Origin: an uncultured Bacteroidales bacterium
GTDB taxonomy: Bacteria > Bacteroidota > Bacteroidia > Bacteroidales > P3
Assembly: GCA_944321735.1 (NCBI GenBank)
Contig: CALUMK010000013.1
Coordinates: 1-64,000, forward strand
DNA length: 64,000 nt
Direction of reading: 5' to 3'
The notes below the pieces were generated by a model, which saw only the letters and a program-made list of their open reading frames with translations, was not told where the DNA came from and did not search any database. Shown piece after piece: positions 42,939 to 51,200 of the stretch; position 1 is the first letter of the stretch; every line of letters begins with the position of its first letter. Both the position numbers and the translations under genes were made by a program.

Positions 42939-44099
42939 ATGGAAACCCATATCGACATCCATCAGCTCATCGACGCAAAAAAGCTTGTCCAGCGAGGATA
43001 CAGCAACGAAGCAATCCAAAACACATTAATGGCTGCCCTTGCCAAACAAGTGAGCGCAATCTGGAATCCTCGCTCACAGAAGCCGGTCAGCGACGAGGAC
43101 ATGGCCGACTTCGAGCAGGGCATCGCCCGACTGACTCCCCGGCTCGCAGAATCAGGGTTCATCATGGAAACAGAAAGACATATCGAGCATAGCCTCTTTT
43201 TCAAAGTCAAAAATCTCGGTTTCAGAATCAAAATCGAGCAAGAGACATGGGAAAAAAATTCCGGGACAAGCCGAGAGAACTTCATATACGTCTGCCCCAA
43301 ATCGGCCTCCCTGCGCATCAAACTGCAAAAACTTCCCTCGCCCGATACTACCCTGCAAGCTCTCCGGAAGATTCCTTACTGGCAAAAAGAACTGAAAGAA
43401 TCAAACCAAAACGATGACTATATTATGATGAATCTAGGAAGCAGGCTGAAAGCTTTCCTTGACGAACAAACCGACTCTGCCGAACGCATCTCTTGGCAGG
43501 CATTCGCTGACACCCTGCGCAATGCAAAAGACACCCCGCACATGACAGAGAGAATGGCATCAAGTAAAAACACGACTTTCTCCCACCCGATTAAGAATAT
43601 AACCATCTCTTTCGCAGAGAACACCCAAAAATCCTCCGCCAAAACCCTCCAAAGCTTCTACTGCCATATTTCTCGGTTCGGTTTCCTCAAGGTACAGAAA
43701 GGCAGGTTACTTGAAGATGTGCTGGAGACCATTGACTTGATAACCAACTGTCAAGCGCAACTCAGGCAATGGGATCTCGACAAGATACGGAAACATATGG
43801 AAGTAGGCGAAAAGACCATGGAGGCCATAGCCCGAAACATCCTGGCGCAATGCGCTTTCCCCTACTGCATGCAAAAAAAAGGCAAAGACCTGCATATCTG
43901 GCTAAAGCTGCCATACCACCGCTGCATACAACTCAAGCTGCCGCCGCAAATGGATCCGATCCGGTTGAAAGGCATTTTAGAACACATCGCCCAAGTGAAC
44001 GAAGTCTTCCAAGCCATCGGCTCCGTCAACCTGACCGTCAAGAGTTATGGCAACGACATCGTTTGGGAAAACCCTCCCGCCACGGAAAGCCCCACTTAA
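42939..44099 (+). CDS. Unknown protein, fourth gene of the MoxR/VWA operon
   Basis: 386 residues, no signal peptide or membrane segment. I do not recognise a family. It begins METHIDIHQLIDAKKLVQRGYSNEAIQ and looks like two similar alpha/beta halves: residues about 60-150 contain ESGFIMETERHIEHSLFFKVKNLGFRIKIE, and residues about 220-380 contain RFGFLKVQKGRLL...LDKIRKHMEVG...LPYHRCIQLKLP. It starts 9 bp after the SprT-like gene and ends just before a decayed repeat, so it closes the operon. Possibly a target-recognition or adaptor subunit, but that is speculation from position only. Confidence 0.7.
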   Translation: METHIDIHQLIDAKKLVQRGYSNEAIQNTLMAALAKQVSAIWNPRSQKPVSDEDMADFEQGIARLTPRLAESGFIMETERHIEHSLFFKVKNLGFRIKIEQETWEKNSGTSRENFIYVCPKSASLRIKLQKLPSPDTTLQALRKIPYWQKELKESNQNDDYIMMNLGSRLKAFLDEQTDSAERISWQAFADTLRNAKDTPHMTERMASSKNTTFSHPIKNITISFAENTQKSSAKTLQSFYCHISRFGFLKVQKGRLLEDVLETIDLITNCQAQLRQWDLDKIRKHMEVGEKTMEAIARNILAQCAFPYCMQKKGKDLHIWLKLPYHRCIQLKLPPQMDPIRLKGILEHIAQVNEVFQAIGSVNLTVKSYGNDIVWENPPATESPT

Positions 44100-44198
44100 A
44101 TCAACCTAGATTCAACCCGAATCGGTCATTAGACTTCGGAGGCACGCCAAAACAACCGGAAAATATGCAGAATGACAGGATTTGTCGTTCATTTTGTG

Positions 44199-44242
44199 TA
44201 TCTTCGCACTCAAAACCAAACTCCTATGCAACCCGTTGCCCT
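44199..44242 (+). pseudogene. Promoter-and-start remnant of a third zinc-ribbon gene copy
   Basis: TATCTTCGCACTCAAAACCA, then AACTCCT-ATG (44226) and CGTTGCCCT match the promoter and first codons of the genes at 45408 and 46590, then similarity stops abruptly 13 bp before the 3' end of the Abi_2 gene. The body of this copy is lost. Just upstream, 44116-44134 carries a lone arm (CGGTCATTAGAC) of the hairpin element at 47402-47594. Confidence 0.6.
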
Positions 44243-44255
44243 ATCGATCCATACC

Positions 44256-45155
44256 TTATCTCCACAATATTTCTTCCTTCCAATCCGAACAAAATCCCAT
44301 AGCCGCAATATCTATCGAAGGGAAACAAGCCAATAGACCAGCAATCTTTTCGCTGAAGTTGTTATTTGGCGAAATAGACGAAAGGAAATACCTGATAATA
44401 CATAACCGATAAAAAATCCTTTTCTTGTCCATATCAGAAGTATCAATCCATGTATATGTCACTCTACGTGGCTCTGCCGGGTTAAGCATAAAATCCCGAT
44501 TCCATATCCTTGCATGGTGACAGCACATATTGCGAAGATTGGCAAGCACCGTTAACCAAGAAGTAAACACTTGCGGCTTCAAGCCGAAATAAGCGGCTAT
44601 GATTTTCATCAGTTTATTGCTGGCGATATTTGAATAAATGTAGTTCAGGTTGCCGAAAGACAAGACTTCGGTAATCATCCATGCCGGAGGATAATTTTCA
44701 ACATAATTGAGCCTAAAATTCTCAATATAATCTTCCTTACTTGATGCAAGTTCCTTTTCTATGACTGCCAACGTCTGATTGAATTTCCCGGCATTGGCAA
44801 AATACTCCACCTTTGTTATCCAATACTTATCACTAAGCTCTTGACATCCTATATTCGCCAATACGCTACGGATGGCAACTTCAATCTTTTCAATCTCATT
44901 AAAAAGAAGAATACGCAACTTCTTGTCAAAGCGATAGAGCGTCAAAACTTGCTCGAATTTCGTTCCCTCTTTTAGTTGCAAATTACTTTTAGGACTTTTG
45001 TAGAACGGATAAATGTAAGCCGAAAGACGATGATAGCCAATATTCATCAGATAATTCGCCACTTTTTGCTCATTATCCATAATCATTCCTCGTTGTTTTA
45101 ATATTTGGACGATTTGTTCCGGAGAAGAATACGGCTTGGTGAAACTTTCTTTCAT
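44256..45155 (-). CDS. Abi_2-family abortive-infection-type protein
   Basis: 299 residues of the Abi_2/AbiD-AbiF group: KPYSSPEQIVQILKQRGMII near the start, then NYLMNIGYHRLSAYIYPFY, FDKKLRILLFNEIEKIEVAIRSVLAN, PPAWMITEVLSFGNL and LTVLANLRNMCCHHARIWNR. The last carries the RNxxxHH signature of HEPN RNases. The gene is markedly more AT-rich than its neighbours and sits inside a cluster of decayed zinc-ribbon copies, both consistent with horizontal acquisition. ATG 45155 (MKESF) is chosen; 45191 is possible. Family members abort phage infection; a role in defence is inferred, not shown. Confidence 0.85.
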   Translation of the reverse strand: MKESFTKPYSSPEQIVQILKQRGMIMDNEQKVANYLMNIGYHRLSAYIYPFYKSPKSNLQLKEGTKFEQVLTLYRFDKKLRILLFNEIEKIEVAIRSVLANIGCQELSDKYWITKVEYFANAGKFNQTLAVIEKELASSKEDYIENFRLNYVENYPPAWMITEVLSFGNLNYIYSNIASNKLMKIIAAYFGLKPQVFTSWLTVLANLRNMCCHHARIWNRDFMLNPAEPRRVTYTWIDTSDMDKKRIFYRLCIIRYFLSSISPNNNFSEKIAGLLACFPSIDIAAMGFCSDWKEEILWR

Positions 45156-45221
45156 ACAGATAATAAAAAAAAGACCCGCCGATTTGAGCATTGTTAAGAG
45201 GCTTGGCAGGTTCTAATGCCG

Positions 45222-45229
45222 CAAAGGTA
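45222..45229 (-). promoter_or_regulatory. -7 box of the Abi_2 gene
   Basis: TACCTTTG on the minus strand is an exact TAnnTTTG followed by CGGC, giving a predicted start near 45215 and a leader of about 60 nt to ATG 45155. Confidence 0.5.
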
Positions 45230-45380
45230 ATAAAACCATTCTGAACTATAAAACTTTTCGGGACTTTGTTTCTAATCTAGCTTTTATTATTGCCTTTCAA
45301 TAGTCGTGTAATAGTGTTTAGGTATAGAGACTAAATGAATAACCGATTCGGATTACTTTGGCTCTGCGCTCGACTTTCAC

Positions 45381-45388
45381 TATCTTCG
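45381..45388 (+). promoter_or_regulatory. -7 box within repeat copy R2
   Basis: TATCTTCG at the end of GCTCTGCGCTCGACTTTCAC (45361-45380), about 20 bp before ATG 45408. The same repeat supplies the promoter of the paralogue at 46590. Confidence 0.5.
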
Positions 45389-45407
45389 CACTCAAAACCA
45401 AACTCCT

Positions 45408-46355
45408 ATGCCAACTCGTTGCCCTGAATGCGGTTCGTTTGTCAAGAAAGATGCCGAATCCTGTCCCCGTTGCGGGGCTGATTTGAGCGCCATTCCCCCT
45501 ACCGAACCCAAAGAGACGCAAACTTCCGGGCAGGCCGCCACACACTCCAGCCCCACTAAGAAAACCAAACAGGAGAAGACGGCCGAACCCACCAAGAAAA
45601 ACCGCGCAGATAAAACGACCGGGACTTCCGGGAACACCAGACAAAACAAAACAGTCAAATCCATAAAGAAAACCCGCGCGGACAAAACGGCCAAGACATC
45701 AAGGAATACCTTACAGAAAGAGTCCGTTGAACAGCCCAGAGAAGAAGCCGACTCCCCATACCAAGACACAGAAAAATACCCCCGGCTTGTCCAGGAATTC
45801 ACCGCCTACTACAACAAGTACCAGCAACTGAGGCAAAAAGCCATGCAACAGCCTCAAAAGTTCGATAAACAACTAAAAAGGTACCTGAAGATAAGGCATG
45901 CCACCCCAACCCCTCCGGACACGCCTTGGTTGGGCCGGTTCCGCATTTACCGAGACTACCGTTGCGTGTTCCGGGTCTCGTTCAAAAAAGAATGCATCCT
46001 CGTAGAGTGGCCATCGCAAAAGAAAAACCGCCCGGACCATTCCGACGAACGGGAACCCGATACCGATGCACAGACATTGCTCCGGTTGCTTTGTTCCGAT
46101 TTGCACGTGAGCGATTATGAGGAAAGCCAGTTGTCTTACACTTCCGATGCCAGAATAAACGATCTGCTATCCACGGATACCGATTCCGAAATATTCCTTT
46201 CCTCCCTCATCCTGTCCATAACCGCCACCTCTATCATAGCTCTTGCCTGGCACCACGGCAAACTCGGCCTCGGGACAGCCTATTTCCTGAGCCTGGGCAC
46301 TTACATCGTATTGCCCCCTATAATACGCCTTTTCCTATCCAATTCGACCAAATGA
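45408..46355 (+). CDS. Zinc-ribbon protein with Lys/Thr-rich linker and C-terminal membrane segments
   Basis: 315 residues. The N-terminus is a double-CxxC zinc ribbon (CPECGSFVKKDAESCPRCG, residues 5-23). Residues about 30-110 are a low-complexity basic linker with repeated NKTVKSIKKTRADKTAKT units. A middle domain begins YPRLVQEFTAYYNKYQQLRQK. The C-terminus has two hydrophobic helices (SLILSITATSIIALAW and GTAYFLSLGTYIVLPPIIRLF) separated by HHGKLGLG. I do not know the family. A paralogue with frameshift lies directly downstream and a start remnant upstream, so the unit has been duplicating locally. Promoter is inside the R repeat. Confidence 0.7.
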   Translation: MPTRCPECGSFVKKDAESCPRCGADLSAIPPTEPKETQTSGQAATHSSPTKKTKQEKTAEPTKKNRADKTTGTSGNTRQNKTVKSIKKTRADKTAKTSRNTLQKESVEQPREEADSPYQDTEKYPRLVQEFTAYYNKYQQLRQKAMQQPQKFDKQLKRYLKIRHATPTPPDTPWLGRFRIYRDYRCVFRVSFKKECILVEWPSQKKNRPDHSDEREPDTDAQTLLRLLCSDLHVSDYEESQLSYTSDARINDLLSTDTDSEIFLSSLILSITATSIIALAWHHGKLGLGTAYFLSLGTYIVLPPIIRLFLSNSTK

Positions 46356-46372
46356 AAAACAATTGAGCGGCT

Positions 46373-46571
46373 TGCCTCTGCGCTCGACTTTCGCTATCTT
46401 TGAATGCTTCGCATCGAAGATAGGATGCGTCTCGGCAGAACAAATCGAGCAAACTCGTTTGCTCTGCGTTCGACTTTCGCTATCGTTGGCTGTCGCCGAA
46501 GATAGGATGCGTCTCGGCAGAACAAATCGAGCAAGCTCGTTTGCTCTGCGCTCGACTTTCACTATCTTTGC
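46373..46571 (+). repeat. Tandem promoter-containing repeat units R3-R5
   Basis: Two near-identical units start at 46440 and 46522 (82-bp period), with a partial unit before them. Each has AAATCGAGCAA(A/G)CTCG, GCTCTGCG(C/T)TCGACTTTC and CTATCTTTG-like ends, separated by GAAGATAGGATGCGTCTCGG. Only the last unit ends in an exact -7 box. The same sequence occurs at 3734 and 45361. Confidence 0.75.
46563..46570 (+). promoter_or_regulatory. -7 box at the end of repeat R5
   Basis: TATCTTTG, exact match, 20 bp before ATG 46590. The preceding units end in TATCTTTG (46396 region, before GAATGC) and a degraded TATCGTTG. Confidence 0.5.
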
Positions 46572-46589
46572 ACTCAAAACCAAACTCCT

Positions 46590-47359
46590 ATGCCAGCCCT
46601 TTGTCCTGAATGCGGTTCGTTTGTCAAGAAGGATGCCGAATCCTGTCCCCGTTGCGGGGCTGATTTGAGCGCCATTCCCCTTACCGAACCCAAAGAGACA
46701 CAAATCGAGGAACTGACCGCCGGATCATCAGGCAACAAAAACAGAGAAAACTACCCCCGGCTTGTCCAAGAATTCACCGCCTACTACAACAAGTACCAGC
46801 AACTGAGGCAAAAAGTCAAGGATCATCCTGAAATCCTCCAAGGCTATCAAAAAGACTCACGGTACTCCGCGTATGCCAGTTCTAATCCCTGCATGGGGCA
46901 ATTCCGTATCATCTTATTTACCCTCCTATGCAAAGTCAATTTCACGCTCAACGACATCGTCATCGCATGGGAAATTTCACCGACCACCTCCCGAAAGAAA
47001 AGCAATGTTTTTCAGCTGAAACCGAGGCACTGGATCTGATCGATAGCCTTTGCCGCGAACTTGCATCGGGCAACTACCCAGAAATGGTGATGGAATACAA
47101 ACCCTGGGATAGCTACGGAGACACCCCCGCTTTTACCCAATTCGTCCGGGAGTACGGAAACGTGGACAAGGAATACCCCGTTGCCTTCATCCTTTTCATT
47201 ATCGCGTTCGTCATCCTGTGCATCTTCTGGTTCCACGGCAAACTCGGCCTCGGGGCAGCCTATTTCCTGAGCCTGGGCTTTTATATCCTATTGCCCCCCA
47301 TAGTACATCTTTTCCAAGCCGATCCGACCCATCCCGACACAACGGGAGGAAATACATAA
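46590..47359 (+). pseudogene. Frameshifted paralogue of the zinc-ribbon membrane protein
   Basis: The first frame (46590-47039) repeats the zinc ribbon CPECGSFVKKDAESCPRCG and the middle domain YPRLVQEFTAYYNKYQQLRQK of the upstream gene but lacks its basic linker. Similarity continues in the -1 frame (about 47005-47359) with ALDLIDSLCRELASGNYPEM and the membrane end HGKLGLGAAYFLSLGFYILL. The switch lies between about 46985 and 47020, a region with A4 and T5 runs, consistent with a one-base deletion. No canonical -1 slippery heptamer is in phase, so mutation or sequencing error is likelier than programmed frameshifting. Confidence 0.65.
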
Positions 47360-47401
47360 ACCGCCCAAAATGGAACCTTCCAGCATACAAATCAAAATAA
47401 A

Positions 47402-47594
47402 CCCAAATCGGTCATTAGACTTTGGGGAGATTGCCCGCTTGTGTCATGCAGCATGCTTCTCGCCTAGCCGAAGGCGTAGCGGGCTACGTCGAGGCGTAGC
47501 GAGAAACAGGATGCGGACAGAAGCGGGCAAGATGCCCGAATGCCTCATTTTCCTAATCAGAAACGGACTCGGCGTGTCTAATGACCGATTTGGG
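47402..47594. repeat. Nested palindromic element with 19-bp outer arms
   Basis: Outer arms CCCAAATCGGTCATTAGAC (47402-47420) and its exact complement (47576-47594) enclose inner arms TTGCCCGCTT (47431-47440) and AAGCGGGCAA (47521-47530) and a central palindromic zone around GTAGCGGGCTAC with TTCTCGC / GCGAGAA. No coding sequence is evident inside. A lone outer arm (one or two changes) is at 44116-44134, also just after a gene end. Confidence 0.75.
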
Positions 47595-47620
47595 ATAAAA
47601 CAACCCTAATACACACCACC

Positions 47621-48082
47621 ATGGACGGAGAAAGATACGCAGCCATAGGACTCGTCTTTTTCATTATTCTCGGCATCGCCTGCATAGGCAAATCCTGCTC
47701 GGATCAGGCATCCGAAAAAAGGCAAAAAGAACAGGAATTTCAAGAATACCTTGAATGGGGGCGAAAAGAAGCCCAAAAAGCAGAAGAAAGAGACAAACAA
47801 GCGCTCAGGCAGCTGGAAGAAAGCCATAGAAGATGGATAGAGTCAGGTGGTCCCGAACGAGCCAGGCGACAATGGCTCGAACAACAAAATCAAAGCCAAG
47901 ACGAGACCGATGCCATGAACCGCCTGAGCGACATCTACGACGGCTACATGGACTATGACGACTACGATGCCAACATGGAATCGACCGGGAATCCGGAAGA
48001 GGACGACATCATTTCCTACGAGTCGTTTGTGGAAGGCGATGCCGGGGAATGGGAACGATTGGAGGAAGGGGAATGGGAATAA
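47621..48082 (+). CDS. Small membrane-anchored acidic coiled-coil protein
   Basis: 153 residues. One N-terminal membrane segment (YAAIGLVFFIILGIACIG) is followed by a highly charged helix (residues 28-92, for example EKRQKEQEFQEYLEWGRKEA) that should form a coiled coil, and a strongly acidic, Asp/Glu/Tyr-rich tail (YDGYMDYDDYDANM). No family recognised. It ends the accessory stretch before the pyruvate:ferredoxin oxidoreductase gene. The coding prediction rests on ordered composition and an intact frame only. Confidence 0.55.
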   Translation: MDGERYAAIGLVFFIILGIACIGKSCSDQASEKRQKEQEFQEYLEWGRKEAQKAEERDKQALRQLEESHRRWIESGGPERARRQWLEQQNQSQDETDAMNRLSDIYDGYMDYDDYDANMESTGNPEEDDIISYESFVEGDAGEWERLEEGEWE

Positions 48083-48174
48083 GCCGGGCAGAGGCGAATG
48101 CATCCTCGAAGCAAGCCTATGGATAGAAGGCAAGAAACGCGCCGCGAAACCGAAAGTTTTCCGGAGAACGCCCC

Positions 48175-48203
48175 TTGGCGTATCTTAAAAAGATGTATCT
48201 TTG
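48175..48203 (+). promoter_or_regulatory. Promoter of the pyruvate:ferredoxin oxidoreductase (TTG - 18 bp - TATCTTTG)
   Basis: TTG at 48175-48177 and TATCTTTG at 48196-48203, followed by CACTCG. Transcription start near 48210, about 40 nt before ATG 48249. Confidence 0.65.
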
Positions 48204-48248
48204 CACTCGTTTTTCCAAAAGAAACCTGAAAGCAAAAACGTTATAATC

Positions 48249-51200
48249 ATGGCAAAAGAAAAGAAATTCATGACTTGTGACGGGAATGAGGCAACCGCTT
48301 ACGTGGCTTCCATGTTCAGCGAAGTAGCCGCCATCTACCCTATCACGCCGTCTTCGCCTATGGCCGAACACATCGACGAATGGGCTTCGCAAGGCAGGAC
48401 CAACATGTTTGGTGAAAAAGTCAAAGTGGTTGAAATGCAGTCCGAAGCCGGCGCTTCCGGAGCCGTTCACGGTTCGTTGCAGGCCGGTGCGCTCACCACT
48501 ACCTACACCGCCTCCCAAGGCTTGCTGCTGATGATCCCCAACATGTACAAGATTGCCGGCGAACTGCTCCCCGGCGTGTTCCACGTATCGGCCCGCGCCT
48601 TGGCATCGCACGCCCTGTCCATCTTCGGCGACCACCAGGACATCTACGCTACCCGTCAGACCGGTTTTGCTTTCTTGGCATCCAGCTCCGTGCAGGAATG
48701 TATGGACCTGGCCGGTGTGGCCCACCTTTCGGCCATCAAGAGCCGCGTCCCGTTCTGCCACTTCTTCGACGGCTTCCGCACTTCGCACGAAATCCAGAAG
48801 ATCGAAGCCATCGACATGGAAGACCTCAAGGCTTTGGTAGACATGGATGCCCTGCAAGCCTACCGCAAACGCGCCCTGAACCCCGAACATCCCGTTACCC
48901 GAGGCACCGCCCAGAACCCGGATGTCTATTTCCAGGCCCGCGAAGCTTGCAATCCTTACTATGATGCCGTTCCCGATATCGTGAACGACTACATGCAGAA
49001 GATTTCGGCTCTGACCGGACGCACCTACAAGCCTTTCACCTACTATGGCGACCCCAATGCCGAATACGTGGTGGTGGCCATGGGTTCGATTACCGAAACC
49101 CTGATTGAAACCATCGACTACCTGGCCGCCCAAGGCAAGAAGAACGTAGGTTTGATCACCGTCCACCTGTTCCGTCCTTTCAGCGCCAAATACCTGCTGG
49201 ACGTGATGCCCAAGACGGCAAAACGCCTCTGCGTACTGGATCGCAGCAAGGAACCCGGCGCTTCCGGAGAAGCCCTCTACCTGGACGTAGTGGAAGTGTT
49301 GAGCCACGTAGCCAACCGTCCCGAAGTAATCTGCGGCCGCTACGGTCTGTCCTCCAAGGATACCACCCCGGCCCACATGCTGTCCGTGATCGAAAACATG
49401 CAGCTTGACAAGCCGATGAACAAATTCACGGTAGGTATCGTGGACGACCTGACCCACCACTCCCTGCCGGTGCTTCCCGAAATCAGCACCAGCCCCGAAG
49501 GGACCTATTCCTGCAAATTCTACGGCCTGGGCGCCGATGGTACCGTGGGTGCCAACAAGAACACGATCAAGATTATCGGCGGCACCACCAACAAATACTG
49601 CCAGGCTTACTTCTCCTATGACAGCAAGAAATCGGGCGGCTTCACCTGCTCCCACCTGCGTTTCGGCGACAAGAAAATCATGTCCCCGTACCTGGTGACC
49701 ACGCCCGACTTCGTAGCCTGCCACGTGGCCAACTACATCTTCAAGTACCCGATGCTGAAAGGCTTGAAGAAAGGCGGCAACTTCCTGCTCAACTCCTGGT
49801 GGGATGTGGAAGAAACCAAACGCCAGCTGCCCAACGCCATGAAGAAGTACATGGCCGAAAACGACATCAACTTCTATATCATCAACGCCACCAAGATTGC
49901 CGAGGAAATCGGTCTGGGCAACCGCACCAACACCATCCTCCAATCGGCCTTCTTCAAGATTTCGGGCGTAATCCCCTACGAAAAGGCGGTGGAAGAGATG
50001 AAGAAAGCCATCGTGAAGTCCTACGGCAAGAAAGGCGAAAACATCGTCAACATGAACTTCGCTGCCGTTGACCGCGGTGCCGACTATGTGAAGGTGGAAA
50101 TCCCCGCCGACTGGAAGAACCTGGAAGACGACGGCAAGATCGGCAAGCGCGAAGGCGAACGTCCCGACTTCATCAAGAACATCGTGGACGTGGTTAACGA
50201 CCAGAAGGGCGACGACCTCCCGGTAAGCGCCTTCAAGGATATGGCCGACGGCACTTTCCCGGCCGGCACTTCCCGCTACGAAAAGCGCGGCATTGCCAGC
50301 CACGTTCCCGCTTGGGATTCCACCAAGTGCATCCAATGCAACCAATGTTCCTATGTATGTCCTCACGCTGCCATCCGTCCGTTCGTGATGACCGAAGCCG
50401 AAGTGGCCGGCCTGCCCGCAGGAACCGCCACCATCAAGGCTATCGGCAAGGAATTCGAAGGCATGCAGTTCCGTATGCAGGTGAGCGTTCTGGACTGCAC
50501 CGGCTGCGGCAACTGCGTGGATGTATGCCCGGCCAAGGAAAAAGCCCTGAGCATGCGCCCGCTGCTCGAACAGGAAGACCAAGCCAAGGTTTGGGACTAC
50601 ATGGTTGACCACGTAAGCAACAAGGCCGAACGTGTAGACGTAGCCAAGACCGTGAAGAACAGCCAGTTCGCACAGCCTCTGTTTGAATTCTCCGGTGCTT
50701 GCGCCGGTTGCGGCGAAACCCCGTACATCAAGCTGATCACCCAGATCTTCGGAGACCGCATGATGGTGGCCAACGCTACCGGATGCTCCTCCATCTACGG
50801 CGGTTCCTTCCCCTCCTCGCCTTACTGCACCAACTCCTGCGGCTGCGGTCCGGCTTGGGCCAACTCCCTGTTTGAAGACAACGCCGAATACGGCTTGGGT
50901 ATGGCCACGGCGGTTCGCCAGATGCGCGACCGTCTGCAGATGCTGATGAAGCAGGCCATGGAAGATCCCAAATGCCCGGATTCGACCAAGGAACTCTTCA
51001 CGACCTGGATCGAAAACCGCGAAGATGCCGAAAAGACCAAGGAAGTAACGCCCAAGATCCGCGAAGCGCTCAAGGGTGTCGATTGCCCGGTTTGCAAGCA
51101 GATTCTGGATCTGAGCCAGTACCTGATCAAGAAGTCGCAATGGATCTTCGGTGGTGACGGCTGGGCTTACGATATCGGATACGGCGGATTGGATCATGTC

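Noticed and set aside
46373-46571. Tandem units considered as a CRISPR array
   Set aside because: Only two to three units of 82 bp with near-identical content throughout, no spacer diversity and no cas genes; they end in promoter boxes.
46985-47020. Programmed -1 ribosomal frameshift in the zinc-ribbon paralogue
   Set aside because: No X XXY YYZ heptamer is in phase and no downstream stem is evident; the intact paralogue has a single frame.
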